Positions 56,885 to 64,000 of a stretch of 64,000 nt of DNA are shown piece after piece. A program made the translations under genes and the position numbers. Numbering within the stretch: position 1 is the stretch's first letter; each line of letters begins with the position of its first letter. Origin of the DNA: Priestia aryabhattai (GTDB lineage: Bacteria; Bacillota; Bacilli; Bacillales; Bacillaceae_H); contig NZ_JAMBOQ010000005.1 in the NCBI RefSeq assembly GCF_023715685.1, positions 304,001 through 368,000 on the forward strand, written 5' to 3'. The notes beneath the pieces were generated by a model. That model was not told where the DNA came from, made no database searches, and saw nothing but the letters and a program-made list of their open reading frames with translations.

Positions 56885-58036
56885 ATGACAACAATTCAAG
56901 CACACGGTGGAGAATTAATTAATTTATATCAACCAACATATGACTACACTTCACTAACAAAAGAAATCGAAGTAGATAACATGGCTCTAAGTGACTTAGA
57001 ACTAATTGGAATTGGTGCTTACAGCCCAATTACAGGGTTTTTAGGAGAAAAAGATTATCAATCAGTTGTTGAAAATATGCGTCTAGCAGATGGAACAGTA
57101 TGGAGTATTCCTATCACTCTTCCTGTAACAGAAGAGCAAGCTAAAGAATTAAACATTGGCGACAAAGTAAAACTTGTTCAAAACGGCGTAACGTATGGTG
57201 TTTTAGAAGTTTCTGAAGTATATACGCCAAATAAAGAAAAGGAAGCAGAAAACGTGTACCGCACAGCAGAACTTGCTCATCCTGGCGTGAAAAAAATGAT
57301 GGAACGCCCAAATGTATACGTAGCAGGTCCAATCGTACTTGTAGAACGTACACCTAAAACGCGTTTTGAAAAGTATTACCTAGATCCAACTGAAACAAGA
57401 GCAGCATTTGAAGAACGCGGTTGGAAAACGGTTGTTGGATTCCAAACTCGTAATCCTGTTCACCGTGCGCACGAATATATTCAAAAAACGGCATTAGAAA
57501 TTGTAGACGGCCTGTTCTTAAATCCTCTTGTAGGAGAAACAAAGTCAGACGACATCCCAGCAGATATCCGTATGGAAAGTTATGAAGTACTTTTAGAGAA
57601 CTATTATCCTAGCGATCGTGTAGCTTTAGCAGTTTTCCCTGCTGCGATGCGCTATGCTGGACCTAGAGAAGCTATTTTCCATGCAATGGTTCGAAAAAAC
57701 TTTGGATGCACGCATTTCATTGTAGGCCGTGACCACGCTGGTGTTGGTGACTACTATGGAACATATGATGCACAAAAAATCTTCAGTAACTTTACAGCAG
57801 ATGAATTAGGAATTACACCTTTATTCTTTGAACACAGCTTCTACTGCAAGAAGTGTGAAGCGATGGCATCAACGAAAACATGCCCTCACAGCAAGGAAGA
57901 TCATATGATTCTATCTGGAACAAAGGTACGTGAAATGCTTCGTAACGGAGAAGTGCCACCAAGCACATTCAGTCGTAAAGAAGTAATTGAAGTGTTAATT
58001 AAAGGATTAGCAAAACAAAAAGTATCTTCAAAATAA
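56885..58036 (+). CDS. sat: ATP sulfurylase
   Basis: Sulfate adenylyltransferase that makes APS and pyrophosphate from sulfate and ATP. 383 residues. The active-site motif [15 protein letters not shown] (QxRNPxHxxH) and the second motif [12 protein letters not shown] are present. A zinc-type cluster [15 protein letters not shown] lies near the C-terminus as in the Bacillus type. AAGGAGG precedes the ATG. Between cysP and cysC. Confidence 0.97.
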   Translation: MTTIQAHGGELINLYQPTYDYTSLTKEIEVDNMALSDLELIGIGAYSPITGFLGEKDYQSVVENMRLADGTVWSIPITLPVTEEQAKELNIGDKVKLVQNGVTYGVLEVSEVYTPNKEKEAENVYRTAELAHPGVKKMMERPNVYVAGPIVLVERTPKTRFEKYYLDPTETRAAFEERGWKTVVGFQTRNPVHRAHEYIQKTALEIVDGLFLNPLVGETKSDDIPADIRMESYEVLLENYYPSDRVALAVFPAAMRYAGPREAIFHAMVRKNFGCTHFIVGRDHAGVGDYYGTYDAQKIFSNFTADELGITPLFFEHSFYCKKCEAMASTKTCPHSKEDHMILSGTKVREMLRNGEVPPSTFSRKEVIEVLIKGLAKQKVSSK

Positions 58037-58048
58037 GGAGCGGTTGAA

Positions 58049-58648
58049 GTGAGCAAATCAACAAACATTACGTGGCATGATGCTGGAATTACAAAAGAGG
58101 AAAGACGCGAGCAAAATAATCATCACAGTTTTGTATTATGGTTTACAGGTCTTTCGGGTTCAGGTAAATCTACCGTAGCAAACGCAGTGGCAAAAGCGCT
58201 TTTTGATAAAAATATTCGCAACTATGTATTAGATGGTGACAATGTTCGTTTCGGCTTAAATAAGAATCTAGGGTTTTCTGCTGAAGATCGTACAGAAAAT
58301 ATTCGCCGTATCGGTGAGGTTTCTAAGCTATTTGTAGACAGCGGTCAAGTGGTACTAACAGCATTTATTTCTCCATTCCAAGAGGATCGCGCTCAAGTGC
58401 GTGAGATCTTAGAGGGGAATGAATTTTTGGAAGTATACGTGGAGTGTCCGTTAGAAGAATGTGAAAAAAGAGATCCAAAAGGCCTTTACAAAAAAGCAAG
58501 AAGTGGAGAAATCCGTGATTTTACAGGAATTGATTCTCCGTATGAGTCACCGGCTAACCCTGAATTAACAATTAATACAAGCACACAGTCTGTAGAAGAA
58601 TGTGTACAAACTGTTATTGAATATTTAGCTAACCGAAAATTTATCTAA
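58049..58648 (+). CDS. cysC: Adenylylsulfate kinase
   Basis: Phosphorylates APS to PAPS. 199 residues with P-loop [29 protein letters not shown] and the FISPF substrate motif (FISPFQEDR). The GTG at 58049 is preceded by AAGGAG; 12 bases follow sat. Present with a CC-type CysH, so both APS and PAPS may be used. Confidence 0.96.
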   Translation: MSKSTNITWHDAGITKEERREQNNHHSFVLWFTGLSGSGKSTVANAVAKALFDKNIRNYVLDGDNVRFGLNKNLGFSAEDRTENIRRIGEVSKLFVDSGQVVLTAFISPFQEDRAQVREILEGNEFLEVYVECPLEECEKRDPKGLYKKARSGEIRDFTGIDSPYESPANPELTINTSTQSVEECVQTVIEYLANRKFI

Positions 58649-58651
58649 ATG

Positions 58652-58672
58652 ACAGCGGACTTTGTCCGCTGT
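58652..58672 (+). other. Intercistronic hairpin cysC / sumT
   Basis: ACAGCGGAC (58652-58660) pairs perfectly with GTCCGCTGT (58664-58672) across TTT. The following T run is poor (TCTAATTC), so it may be a partial terminator or an RNA processing and stability element that separates sulfate genes from siroheme genes. Confidence 0.55.
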
Positions 58673-58739
58673 TCTAATTCAAATTAAAATGTGGGAGCAC
58701 TGCGGAGACGTGGAAATGATGGAAGGGTGAAAGGCATTC

Positions 58740-59519
58740 ATGGGGAAAGTATATCTAGTCGGTGCAGGACCAGGAGATCCAGATTTAATTACATTAAAAG
58801 GGTTGAAAGCAATTCAGCAAGCAGATGTTATCTTATATGATCGTTTAGTGAATAAGGACCTGCTGGAGTATGCTAAAAGTGATGCAGATATCATTTACTG
58901 CGGAAAGCTTCCGAACTACCATACTCTCAAGCAAGAAACAATCAACAACTTTTTAGTGAAATTCGCTAAAAAAGGAAAAATTGTAACGCGCTTAAAAGGC
59001 GGAGATCCATTTGTATTCGGACGCGGAGGGGAAGAAGCAGAAGCTCTCGTGCAACAGGGCATTTCATTTGAAATTGTTCCAGGAATTACATCAGGTATCG
59101 CAGCCGCTGCTTATGCAGGAATCCCTGTCACTCACCGGGAATACAGCGCAAGCTTTGCTTTTGTAGCAGGCCATCGTAAAGACAGTGAGCATGATGCAAT
59201 CAAATGGGATAGCCTAGCCAAAGGTGTAGATACTCTTGCAATTTATATGGGGGTGCGGAACTTACCGTACATTTGCCAACAGTTAATGAAACATGGAAAA
59301 ACTTCAGCTACGCCAATTGCATTGATTCACTGGGGAACATGTGCGGACCAGCGCACTGTAACTGGAACTCTTGGTACAATTGTTGATATTGTTAAAGAAA
59401 AACAAATTGAAAATCCAAGTATGATTATCGTTGGTGAAGTTGTAAATTTTCATGACCGATTAAATTGGTTTGAGAAGACTGGACAGCATTACTATTCGTA
59501 TGCACAAGAAGCTTACTAA
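58740..59519 (+). CDS. sumT: Uroporphyrinogen-III C-methyltransferase
   Basis: SAM-dependent enzyme of 259 residues making precorrin-2 for siroheme. Motifs: VGAGPGDPDLITLKGLKAI at the N-terminus, the GGDPFVFGRGGEE loop and the PGITSGIAAAAYAGIP SAM-site region. A purine-rich AAGGGTGAAAGG precedes the ATG. First of the siroheme group sumT-sirB-sirC, equal to B. subtilis ylnD-E-F. Siroheme is needed by sulfite reductase acting after CysH. Confidence 0.95.
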   Translation: MGKVYLVGAGPGDPDLITLKGLKAIQQADVILYDRLVNKDLLEYAKSDADIIYCGKLPNYHTLKQETINNFLVKFAKKGKIVTRLKGGDPFVFGRGGEEAEALVQQGISFEIVPGITSGIAAAAYAGIPVTHREYSASFAFVAGHRKDSEHDAIKWDSLAKGVDTLAIYMGVRNLPYICQQLMKHGKTSATPIALIHWGTCADQRTVTGTLGTIVDIVKEKQIENPSMIIVGEVVNFHDRLNWFEKTGQHYYSYAQEAY

Positions 59520-59532
59520 AGAGGTTGATTAT

Positions 59533-60300
59533 ATGGATGCAGTTTTATATGTTTGCCATGGCAGCCGCGTAAAAGAAGGCGCTGATCAGGCAGTTGCTTT
59601 TATTGAAAGATGTAAAAAAAATCTAGATGTACCGATTCAAGAAGTTTGTTTCCTAGAACTAGCTTCCCCTACTATTGAACAAGGATTTGAAGCATGTATT
59701 GAACAAGGTGCTACTCGTATTGCAATTGTGCCTCTTCTGTTATTAACAGCTGCGCATGCAAAGCATGATATACCCGAAGAAATACACCAAGTGTATGAAC
59801 GTTATCCACAGGTAGAAGTGCTGTACGGAGAACCGTTCGGCGTGGACGAACGAATTGTTGATATCTTGGTAGAGAGAATCAATGAAACCAATGTGGATAA
59901 GCAAGAAGATTCGATGGTATTGTTGGTCGGCAGAGGAAGCAGTGATCCTGCTGTAAAAAAAGATTTTAACGAAATAGCTCAACTGCTAAAAGGTAAAGGA
60001 GCTTTTAAAGAAGTGAGCACATGCTATTTAGCTGCCGCTGCACCTAATTTAAAAGAAGGCCTACACCTTGCTAAACGAACTTCGTATAAGCAAGTATTCG
60101 TTCTTCCTTACCTTTTGTTTACCGGTATTTTAATGAACGAAATTAAGGAAGAATTGGAGCAGTTATCAACAGATGACCAGCAGTTTATCTTAGCCAACTA
60201 CCTAGGTTATCATGATGGACTTGCACACATTTTAAGTCATCAAGTAAAAACGTTATTATTGAGTAAAGGAAATCAATACGATGTATACCGTTATGCTTGA
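59533..60300 (+). CDS. sirB: Sirohydrochlorin ferrochelatase SirB
   Basis: Inserts Fe2+ into sirohydrochlorin to give siroheme. 255 residues made of two CbiX-like halves; the metal-site His residues are in YVCHGSRV and TAAHAKHDIP. ATG 59533 is served by AGAGG; the longer frame from 59470 overlaps sumT and is rejected. The 3' end overlaps sirC by 20 bases. Confidence 0.92.
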   Translation: MDAVLYVCHGSRVKEGADQAVAFIERCKKNLDVPIQEVCFLELASPTIEQGFEACIEQGATRIAIVPLLLLTAAHAKHDIPEEIHQVYERYPQVEVLYGEPFGVDERIVDILVERINETNVDKQEDSMVLLVGRGSSDPAVKKDFNEIAQLLKGKGAFKEVSTCYLAAAAPNLKEGLHLAKRTSYKQVFVLPYLLFTGILMNEIKEELEQLSTDDQQFILANYLGYHDGLAHILSHQVKTLLLSKGNQYDVYRYA

Positions 60301-60889
60301 TTTAAAGGATCGTTCGGTCTTAGTAGTTGGAGGCGGAACAATCGCAACTCGTAGAATTAAAGGTTTTTTACAAGAAGGAGCAGCCATTACAGTGGTTGCT
60401 CCAACTGTTTCAGCTGAAATAAATGAGTGGGAAGCTAAAGATCAGCTACGTGTAAAAAGAAAAAAAGTAGAGGAAGAAGACTTACTGAATGTTTTTTTTA
60501 TTGTTGTAGCTACAAATGATAAAGCTGTGAATAAGTTTGTTAAGCGGCATATTAAAAATGATCAGTTGGTTAATATGGCCAGCAGTTTTTCTGATGGAAA
60601 TATTCAAATTCCTGCACAGTTTTCTAGAGGGAGATTATCGCTAGCAATATCCACAGATGGCGCTAGTCCTTTGTTGACAAAACGAATTAAAGAAGACTTA
60701 TCTTCAAATTATGATGAGAGTTACACACAGTATACACAGTTTTTGTATGAATGCAGAGTTCTTATCCACAGATTGAATGTGTCAAAGAGCCGTAAACATG
60801 AGTTATTAACAGAAATTATCGATGATCAATACCGGCTGTCTCTAGTAAAACAGAGGGAATTTTTACAACAGATTGAAATGTATAAATAA
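60281..60889 (+). CDS. sirC: Precorrin-2 dehydrogenase SirC
   Basis: NAD-dependent oxidation of precorrin-2 to sirohydrochlorin. 202 residues with NAD motif VLVVGGGTIATRRIKGF (residues 13-29) and the Sirohm_synth middle part NMASSFSDGNIQIPAQFSRG. Somewhat longer than the B. subtilis YlnF, with an extra C-terminal helical part. ATG 60281 is ten bases from AAAGGA within sirB; the Met at 60293 is an alternative. Last gene of the operon, before a terminator. Confidence 0.92.
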   Translation: MYTVMLDLKDRSVLVVGGGTIATRRIKGFLQEGAAITVVAPTVSAEINEWEAKDQLRVKRKKVEEEDLLNVFFIVVATNDKAVNKFVKRHIKNDQLVNMASSFSDGNIQIPAQFSRGRLSLAISTDGASPLLTKRIKEDLSSNYDESYTQYTQFLYECRVLIHRLNVSKSRKHELLTEIIDDQYRLSLVKQREFLQQIEMYK

Positions 60890-60913
60890 AAAACGGCCAA
60901 TTGGCCGTTTTTT
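60888..60913. terminator. Bidirectional terminator sirC / MgtC-family gene
   Basis: AAAAAACGGCC-AATT-GGCCG and six T: a perfect palindrome closing both genes. Confidence 0.92.
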
Positions 60914-60915
60914 AT

Positions 60916-61593
60916 TTATACATTTTCAACTTCAATGCTACGAATACCGCTGATTTTTTGAATCTCGTAATACACTTCTGTAGTAGGGCGCTGGTTATTA
61001 ACTGACACTTTCATACGTATATATAATTCATTGGTGTCTAAATCTTTGATTCGAATATTTTTTATCGTAATATTCTTTTCCCTAATGCTGTTAGTTGTAT
61101 CAAAGATATTGTGCTTATCAGCCAGCTTGAGTTGAAGAATAAGCTCTTTCTCACGCAGTTGCCTAGGCCCTAGAATAGTAATAAGGAAGGGGAGAAGTTC
61201 AACGCTGATGATGAGCAGTACAACTCCGGTAATAGCTTCAGGATAAAACCCTGCGCCTACAGCAATGCCTATACCTGCTGCCCCCCAGATAATAGCCGCT
61301 GTTGTAAGCCCGGAGATGCTGTCATTTTCTTTTCGTAAAATGACACCCGCTCCTAAAAAACCAATTCCAGAAACAATTTGAGCAGCCAGACGAAGCGGGT
61401 CCATTGTGATATGATCACCTTTATTAAAAATTTGAGAAGACTCAATCGAAACAATCGTGAGTAAACAGCTAATAATGGAAATTACGAGAGATGTTTTTAA
61501 ACCAACAGGCTTTCGTTTTAGTTCCCTTTCAATTCCAATAATAAGACCAAGTACAGCGGAAATACCTAATTTGAGCAACATTTCATTTTCCAT
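60916..61593 (-). CDS. MgtC/SapB family membrane protein
   Basis: 225-residue protein with about five N-terminal helices and a soluble ACT-like C-terminal domain. The MgtC signature is seen: GLIIGIERELKRKPVGLKT, GIGFLGAGVILRK and GLTTAAIIWGAAGIG. In pathogens MgtC supports growth in low Mg2+; the role here is unknown. ATG 61593 is six bases from AGGTG. It stands between sirC and the acyl-CoA ligase. Confidence 0.9.
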   Translation of the reverse strand: MENEMLLKLGISAVLGLIIGIERELKRKPVGLKTSLVISIISCLLTIVSIESSQIFNKGDHITMDPLRLAAQIVSGIGFLGAGVILRKENDSISGLTTAAIIWGAAGIGIAVGAGFYPEAITGVVLLIISVELLPFLITILGPRQLREKELILQLKLADKHNIFDTTNSIREKNITIKNIRIKDLDTNELYIRMKVSVNNQRPTTEVYYEIQKISGIRSIEVENV

Positions 61594-61712
61594 TATTTTC
61601 ACCTATTTCAATAGACATTGTTGTTTATATCTGTATGAAAGAAGAAAAACAGATATGTATCAGTATAGTAAACTTTTCTTCATAATGACAGGTGAAATTC
61701 AAAAAAATCTGA

Positions 61713-63299
61713 TTATTTATAAAGCGCTACGATCTCTTCTTTTAATTTATATTTTTGAATCTTACCGGATGCCGTCATTGGAAAGTCGTCTATAAAATAA
61801 ATATGTTCGGGAATTTTGAAATGAGCAAGCTTACCTTTGCAAAAGTCTTTGATTTCTTGAGCGGTAAGAAAAGAATTTTGCTTGAGTTTAATGCATGCAG
61901 CAACTCGTTCTCCATACTTTGGATCAGGAATACCGACAATTTGCACATCTTCTACCTCGGGTATTCTATATAAAAACTCTTCAATTTCTCTTGGGTAAAT
62001 ATTTTCTCCGCCTCTAATAATCATATCTTTTAGGCGTCCTGAAATTTTTACATAGCCATCTTTATCGATGGTAGCTAAATCTCCTGTATGTAGCCAGCCT
62101 TCTACAATTGTTTTTTCTGTTTCTTCCGGCATTTTATAATACCCTTTCATTGTTAAATATCCTTTTGCACAAAGTTCTCCTTGTTCTCCAAAAGAAGCTT
62201 GTTTACCTGTAACTGGATTAATAATTTGAATCTGTACATGATTATGAACTTTGCCAACCGTTTGTACTCGCCGCTCGATAGAATCTGTTGGAGTTGTTTG
62301 GGTGATTACAGGAGATGTTTCGGTTTGACCATAGGCGATGGTAATTTCGGTAATGCCCATTTCATTTATAACTCGCTTCATTACTTCCGCTGGACAATTA
62401 GAACCAGCCATGATTCCTGTGCGAAGAGTAGATAAATCATATTGTTTAAAATCAAGTGCATTTAATTCCGAAATAAACATAGTTGGTACACCGTGAAGAG
62501 CTGTACATTTTTCTTTCTCTACGGTGCGTAAAACAGAGGCAGGCTGAAATTCAATAATCGGTAGCATAGTAGCACCTACAGATACGCATGCTAGAACACC
62601 CAGCACACATCCAAAACAATGAAAGAAAGGAACTGGGATGCATAAACGGTCTTCGTTAGTCAGTTTCATAGACTGAGCAACTAAAAAGCCGTTATTTACT
62701 ATATTATGGTGACTTAGCATAACTCCTTTTGGAAAACCTGTTGTTCCGGAAGTATATTGCATATTGATAACTTCATGGGTATGTAGGGATTGTTCATGCT
62801 TATCGAGAACCTCATTTGATACCATTAAGCTACTCATTAAAAACTCGTTCCAAGATGTATGTTCGCTTGATCCACTTAAGTTTATAAGATGTTTTAGTTT
62901 GGGAAGATTATGTTCAATACCGGTGATAATAGACGTATAAGAAGTGCTTTTAAATTCATCAATGAAAAATAGCGCTGTTGTATCAGAATGACTCAATACA
63001 TACTCTAACTCAGAGGATTGATAACTTGTATTAAGGGTAACCAAAACAGCGCCTATTCTAGCCGCTGCGAATTGAAGAAGCAACCATTCCGGCACATTGG
63101 TAGCCCAGATAGCGATATGGTCGCCTTTTTTGAGACCGGTGGCTAGAAGTGCCTTTGCAACTCGAGAGGTTTCTTTATAAAACTCTGCGTACGTATAGCG
63201 AATATTTTGTTCAGAGTAGATAACCGCTTCTTGATGCCCAAACTTTTTTGTACTTTCTTTTAAAAGTTCTCCAACCGTTAATTCAAGCAATGGTTTCAT
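61713..63299 (-). CDS. Acyl-CoA synthetase (AMP-forming; YngI-like)
   Basis: 528-residue ANL-family ligase that activates a fatty or short-chain acid with ATP and CoA. P-loop YTSGTTGFPKGV, the AYGQTETSPV A5 motif, WLHTGDLA and DMIIRGGENIYPREIE motifs, and the catalytic C-terminal Lys in TASGKIQKYK. ATG 63299 is served by GGAGG at seven bases; the frame open to 63332 is rejected. A candidate cre site lies upstream. The acyl chain length cannot be inferred. Confidence 0.9.
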   Translation of the reverse strand: MKPLLELTVGELLKESTKKFGHQEAVIYSEQNIRYTYAEFYKETSRVAKALLATGLKKGDHIAIWATNVPEWLLLQFAAARIGAVLVTLNTSYQSSELEYVLSHSDTTALFFIDEFKSTSYTSIITGIEHNLPKLKHLINLSGSSEHTSWNEFLMSSLMVSNEVLDKHEQSLHTHEVINMQYTSGTTGFPKGVMLSHHNIVNNGFLVAQSMKLTNEDRLCIPVPFFHCFGCVLGVLACVSVGATMLPIIEFQPASVLRTVEKEKCTALHGVPTMFISELNALDFKQYDLSTLRTGIMAGSNCPAEVMKRVINEMGITEITIAYGQTETSPVITQTTPTDSIERRVQTVGKVHNHVQIQIINPVTGKQASFGEQGELCAKGYLTMKGYYKMPEETEKTIVEGWLHTGDLATIDKDGYVKISGRLKDMIIRGGENIYPREIEEFLYRIPEVEDVQIVGIPDPKYGERVAACIKLKQNSFLTAQEIKDFCKGKLAHFKIPEHIYFIDDFPMTASGKIQKYKLKEEIVALYK

Positions 63300-63332
63300 T
63301 TGGTTTCCTCCTTGAATAATGTTAAAGTACAT

Positions 63333-63348
63333 ATGAAAGCGTTTTCTA
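63333..63348 (-). promoter_or_regulatory. Candidate cre (CcpA) site upstream of the acyl-CoA ligase
   Basis: ATGAAAGCGTTTTCTA matches the cre pattern WTGNAANCGNWWNCA except at the last conserved A. It lies about 35 bp ahead of the ligase start, fitting catabolite repression of fatty-acid use. Confidence 0.5.
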
Positions 63349-63543
63349 AAAGTAGTTTATCAAATTTAAAGAAAGTGTTCTAAAAAATCATTCGACAAAT
63401 TCCTTCACTTTCTACTGTAAATATGAAGAAGGGGAGTAACTGAGTTTATCGTATTGATTTCAATAAGTAAGTATACCGAATGCGAATATTGTAATAAAAT
63501 AAAGAAATGTCTCCTTTTTATAAGAAGACAACGTAACATCATG

Positions 63544-63738
63544 TTAATAAAGAATTGTATAAAAATATGAGGTAAACAAACAAAAAATCATGCTGAATGC
63601 TGAAAGTGAAATAAATGAAACGCCGTTGACTTTGCCTTCTTTATTAGACATTTGAATTGATTCCCAATAAGCAAGTGAAATTAAGAGAATAGACATACAA
63701 AAAGACAAATAAAGTGCAGCTGCAATTAAGGTATCCAA
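63544..63738 (-). CDS. Small two-helix membrane protein, unknown
   Basis: 64 residues with two transmembrane segments (LIAAALYLSFCMSILLISLAYW and FISLSAFSMIFCLFTSYFY) and a short charged loop. No family recognised. The TTG start at 63738 is eight bases from a full AAGGAGG, which supports translation. Confidence 0.6.
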   Translation of the reverse strand: MDTLIAAALYLSFCMSILLISLAYWESIQMSNKEGKVNGVSFISLSAFSMIFCLFTSYFYTILY

Positions 63739-63839
63739 GTGAACGCCTCCTTGGCGGATGATGATTTAATAGACATTATGCTAGTGTGGATCTAGATATG
63801 CTAGTATCTATTAATTGGCTAACGTTTCATTTGCAAGAA

Positions 63840-63871
63840 AATAGTTTTTGAAAATATATTAAAAAACTATT
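63840..63871. repeat. Perfect 10-bp inverted repeat
   Basis: AATAGTTTTT (63840-63849) and AAAAACTATT (63862-63871) around a 12-base loop. Neither strand has a full T run after it. It may be a weak terminator or an operator in the region before the rightward promoter. Confidence 0.4.
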
Positions 63872-63963
63872 GCACAATAAAAGAAGGTGTGATATATTAT
63901 TAAATGTCGCTAAGATGAACTGCTAAAGCAAATATCGAAGTGATAAACAAATAAAAAAACTTG

Positions 63964-63992
63964 TTGACAACTAGGTTGCAACTTGTTATGAT
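63964..63992 (+). promoter_or_regulatory. Strong sigma-A promoter reading out of the window
   Basis: TTGACA (63964-63969), 17-bp spacer, TATGAT (63987-63992). The spacing and -35 are ideal; the gene it serves lies beyond the right edge. The stretch 63739-63963 contains no credible ORF. Confidence 0.7.
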
Positions 63993-64000
63993 AGTAAAGT

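Noticed and set aside
61755-62435. Plus-strand frames opposite the acyl-CoA ligase
   Set aside because: Short, without ribosome-binding sites, antisense to an intact conserved gene.

Overview
The window is about 64 kb of low-GC, densely coded chromosome from a spore-forming Bacillaceae. Gene content and order follow the Bacillus subtilis blocks suf (yur), yun, yut, yum/yui, yug and mrp almost gene for gene, while the sulfate-assimilation and siroheme genes sit right beside them. This arrangement, the AT-rich composition and the many TTG/GTG starts with strong Shine-Dalgarno sequences fit Priestia (Bacillus) megaterium or a close relative. The species is an inference. I see no prophage, insertion sequence, CRISPR array, rRNA or tRNA gene. 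Most of the window is conserved core chromosome.

Layout. 1-1.3 kb: the end of the methionine-binding lipoprotein MetQ and a carboxymuconolactone-decarboxylase-like protein. 1.4-6.8 kb: the sufCDSUB Fe-S assembly operon. 6.8-16.3 kb: a DUF72 protein, yunC, yunB, a decayed NSS amino-acid transporter with an intact metS small subunit, lytH, lipA (lipoyl synthase), yutC/D/E/F/G and yutH. 16.4-21 kb: a D-2-hydroxyacid dehydrogenase and the hom-thrC-thrB threonine operon. 21-29 kb: redox and Fe-S accessory genes (yutI, yuzD, yutJ, yuzB, yutM, yumC, yumB) plus dapF. 28.6-36 kb: yuiB/C/D, pepA, a frameshifted yuiF, small genes, an HD protein, yuzC and menI/yuxO. 35.8-44 kb: kapD, kapB, a SOD-like lipoprotein, patB, yugF, alaR-alaT, yugI, yuzA, yugJ. 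44-50 kb: the complete seven-gene mrpABCDEFG antiporter operon on the minus strand. 50-54.4 kb: pgi, yugN, yugO (K+ channel), a VOC protein and cdaS (sporulation diadenylate cyclase). 54.6-60.9 kb: a SAM (S-box) riboswitch followed by cysH-cysP-sat-cysC-sumT-sirB-sirC. 60.9-64 kb: an MgtC-family protein, an acyl-CoA ligase and a small membrane protein, with a strong promoter reading out of the right edge.

How the genes work together. SufCDSUB build Fe-S clusters. LipA, CysH, YutM (A-type carrier) and YutI (NfuA/NifU-like) either use or deliver such clusters. CysP imports sulfate, Sat and CysC activate it and CysH reduces it to sulfite. SumT, SirC and SirB make the siroheme needed by sulfite reductase, which is not in the window. 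Hom/ThrC/ThrB take aspartate semialdehyde to threonine and DapF serves lysine and peptidoglycan synthesis. Sporulation genes (yunB, lytH, yutC, yutH, yuzC, kapB/kapD, cdaS) are scattered throughout.

Points that deserve a second look: an intact metS next to only the C-terminal piece of its transporter; a frameshift in yuiF; a second terminator with competing pairings and an orphan start site between the SAM riboswitch and cysH; a yunB ribosome-binding site buried in a terminator-like hairpin; a perfect tandem 11-bp repeat over the suf promoter; a Rex-like site before the NADH dehydrogenase yumB; and a FadR/TetR-like dyad inside the promoter of an unknown gene. Nothing here is clearly a wholly new system. 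The most promising regulatory puzzle is the cysH leader.
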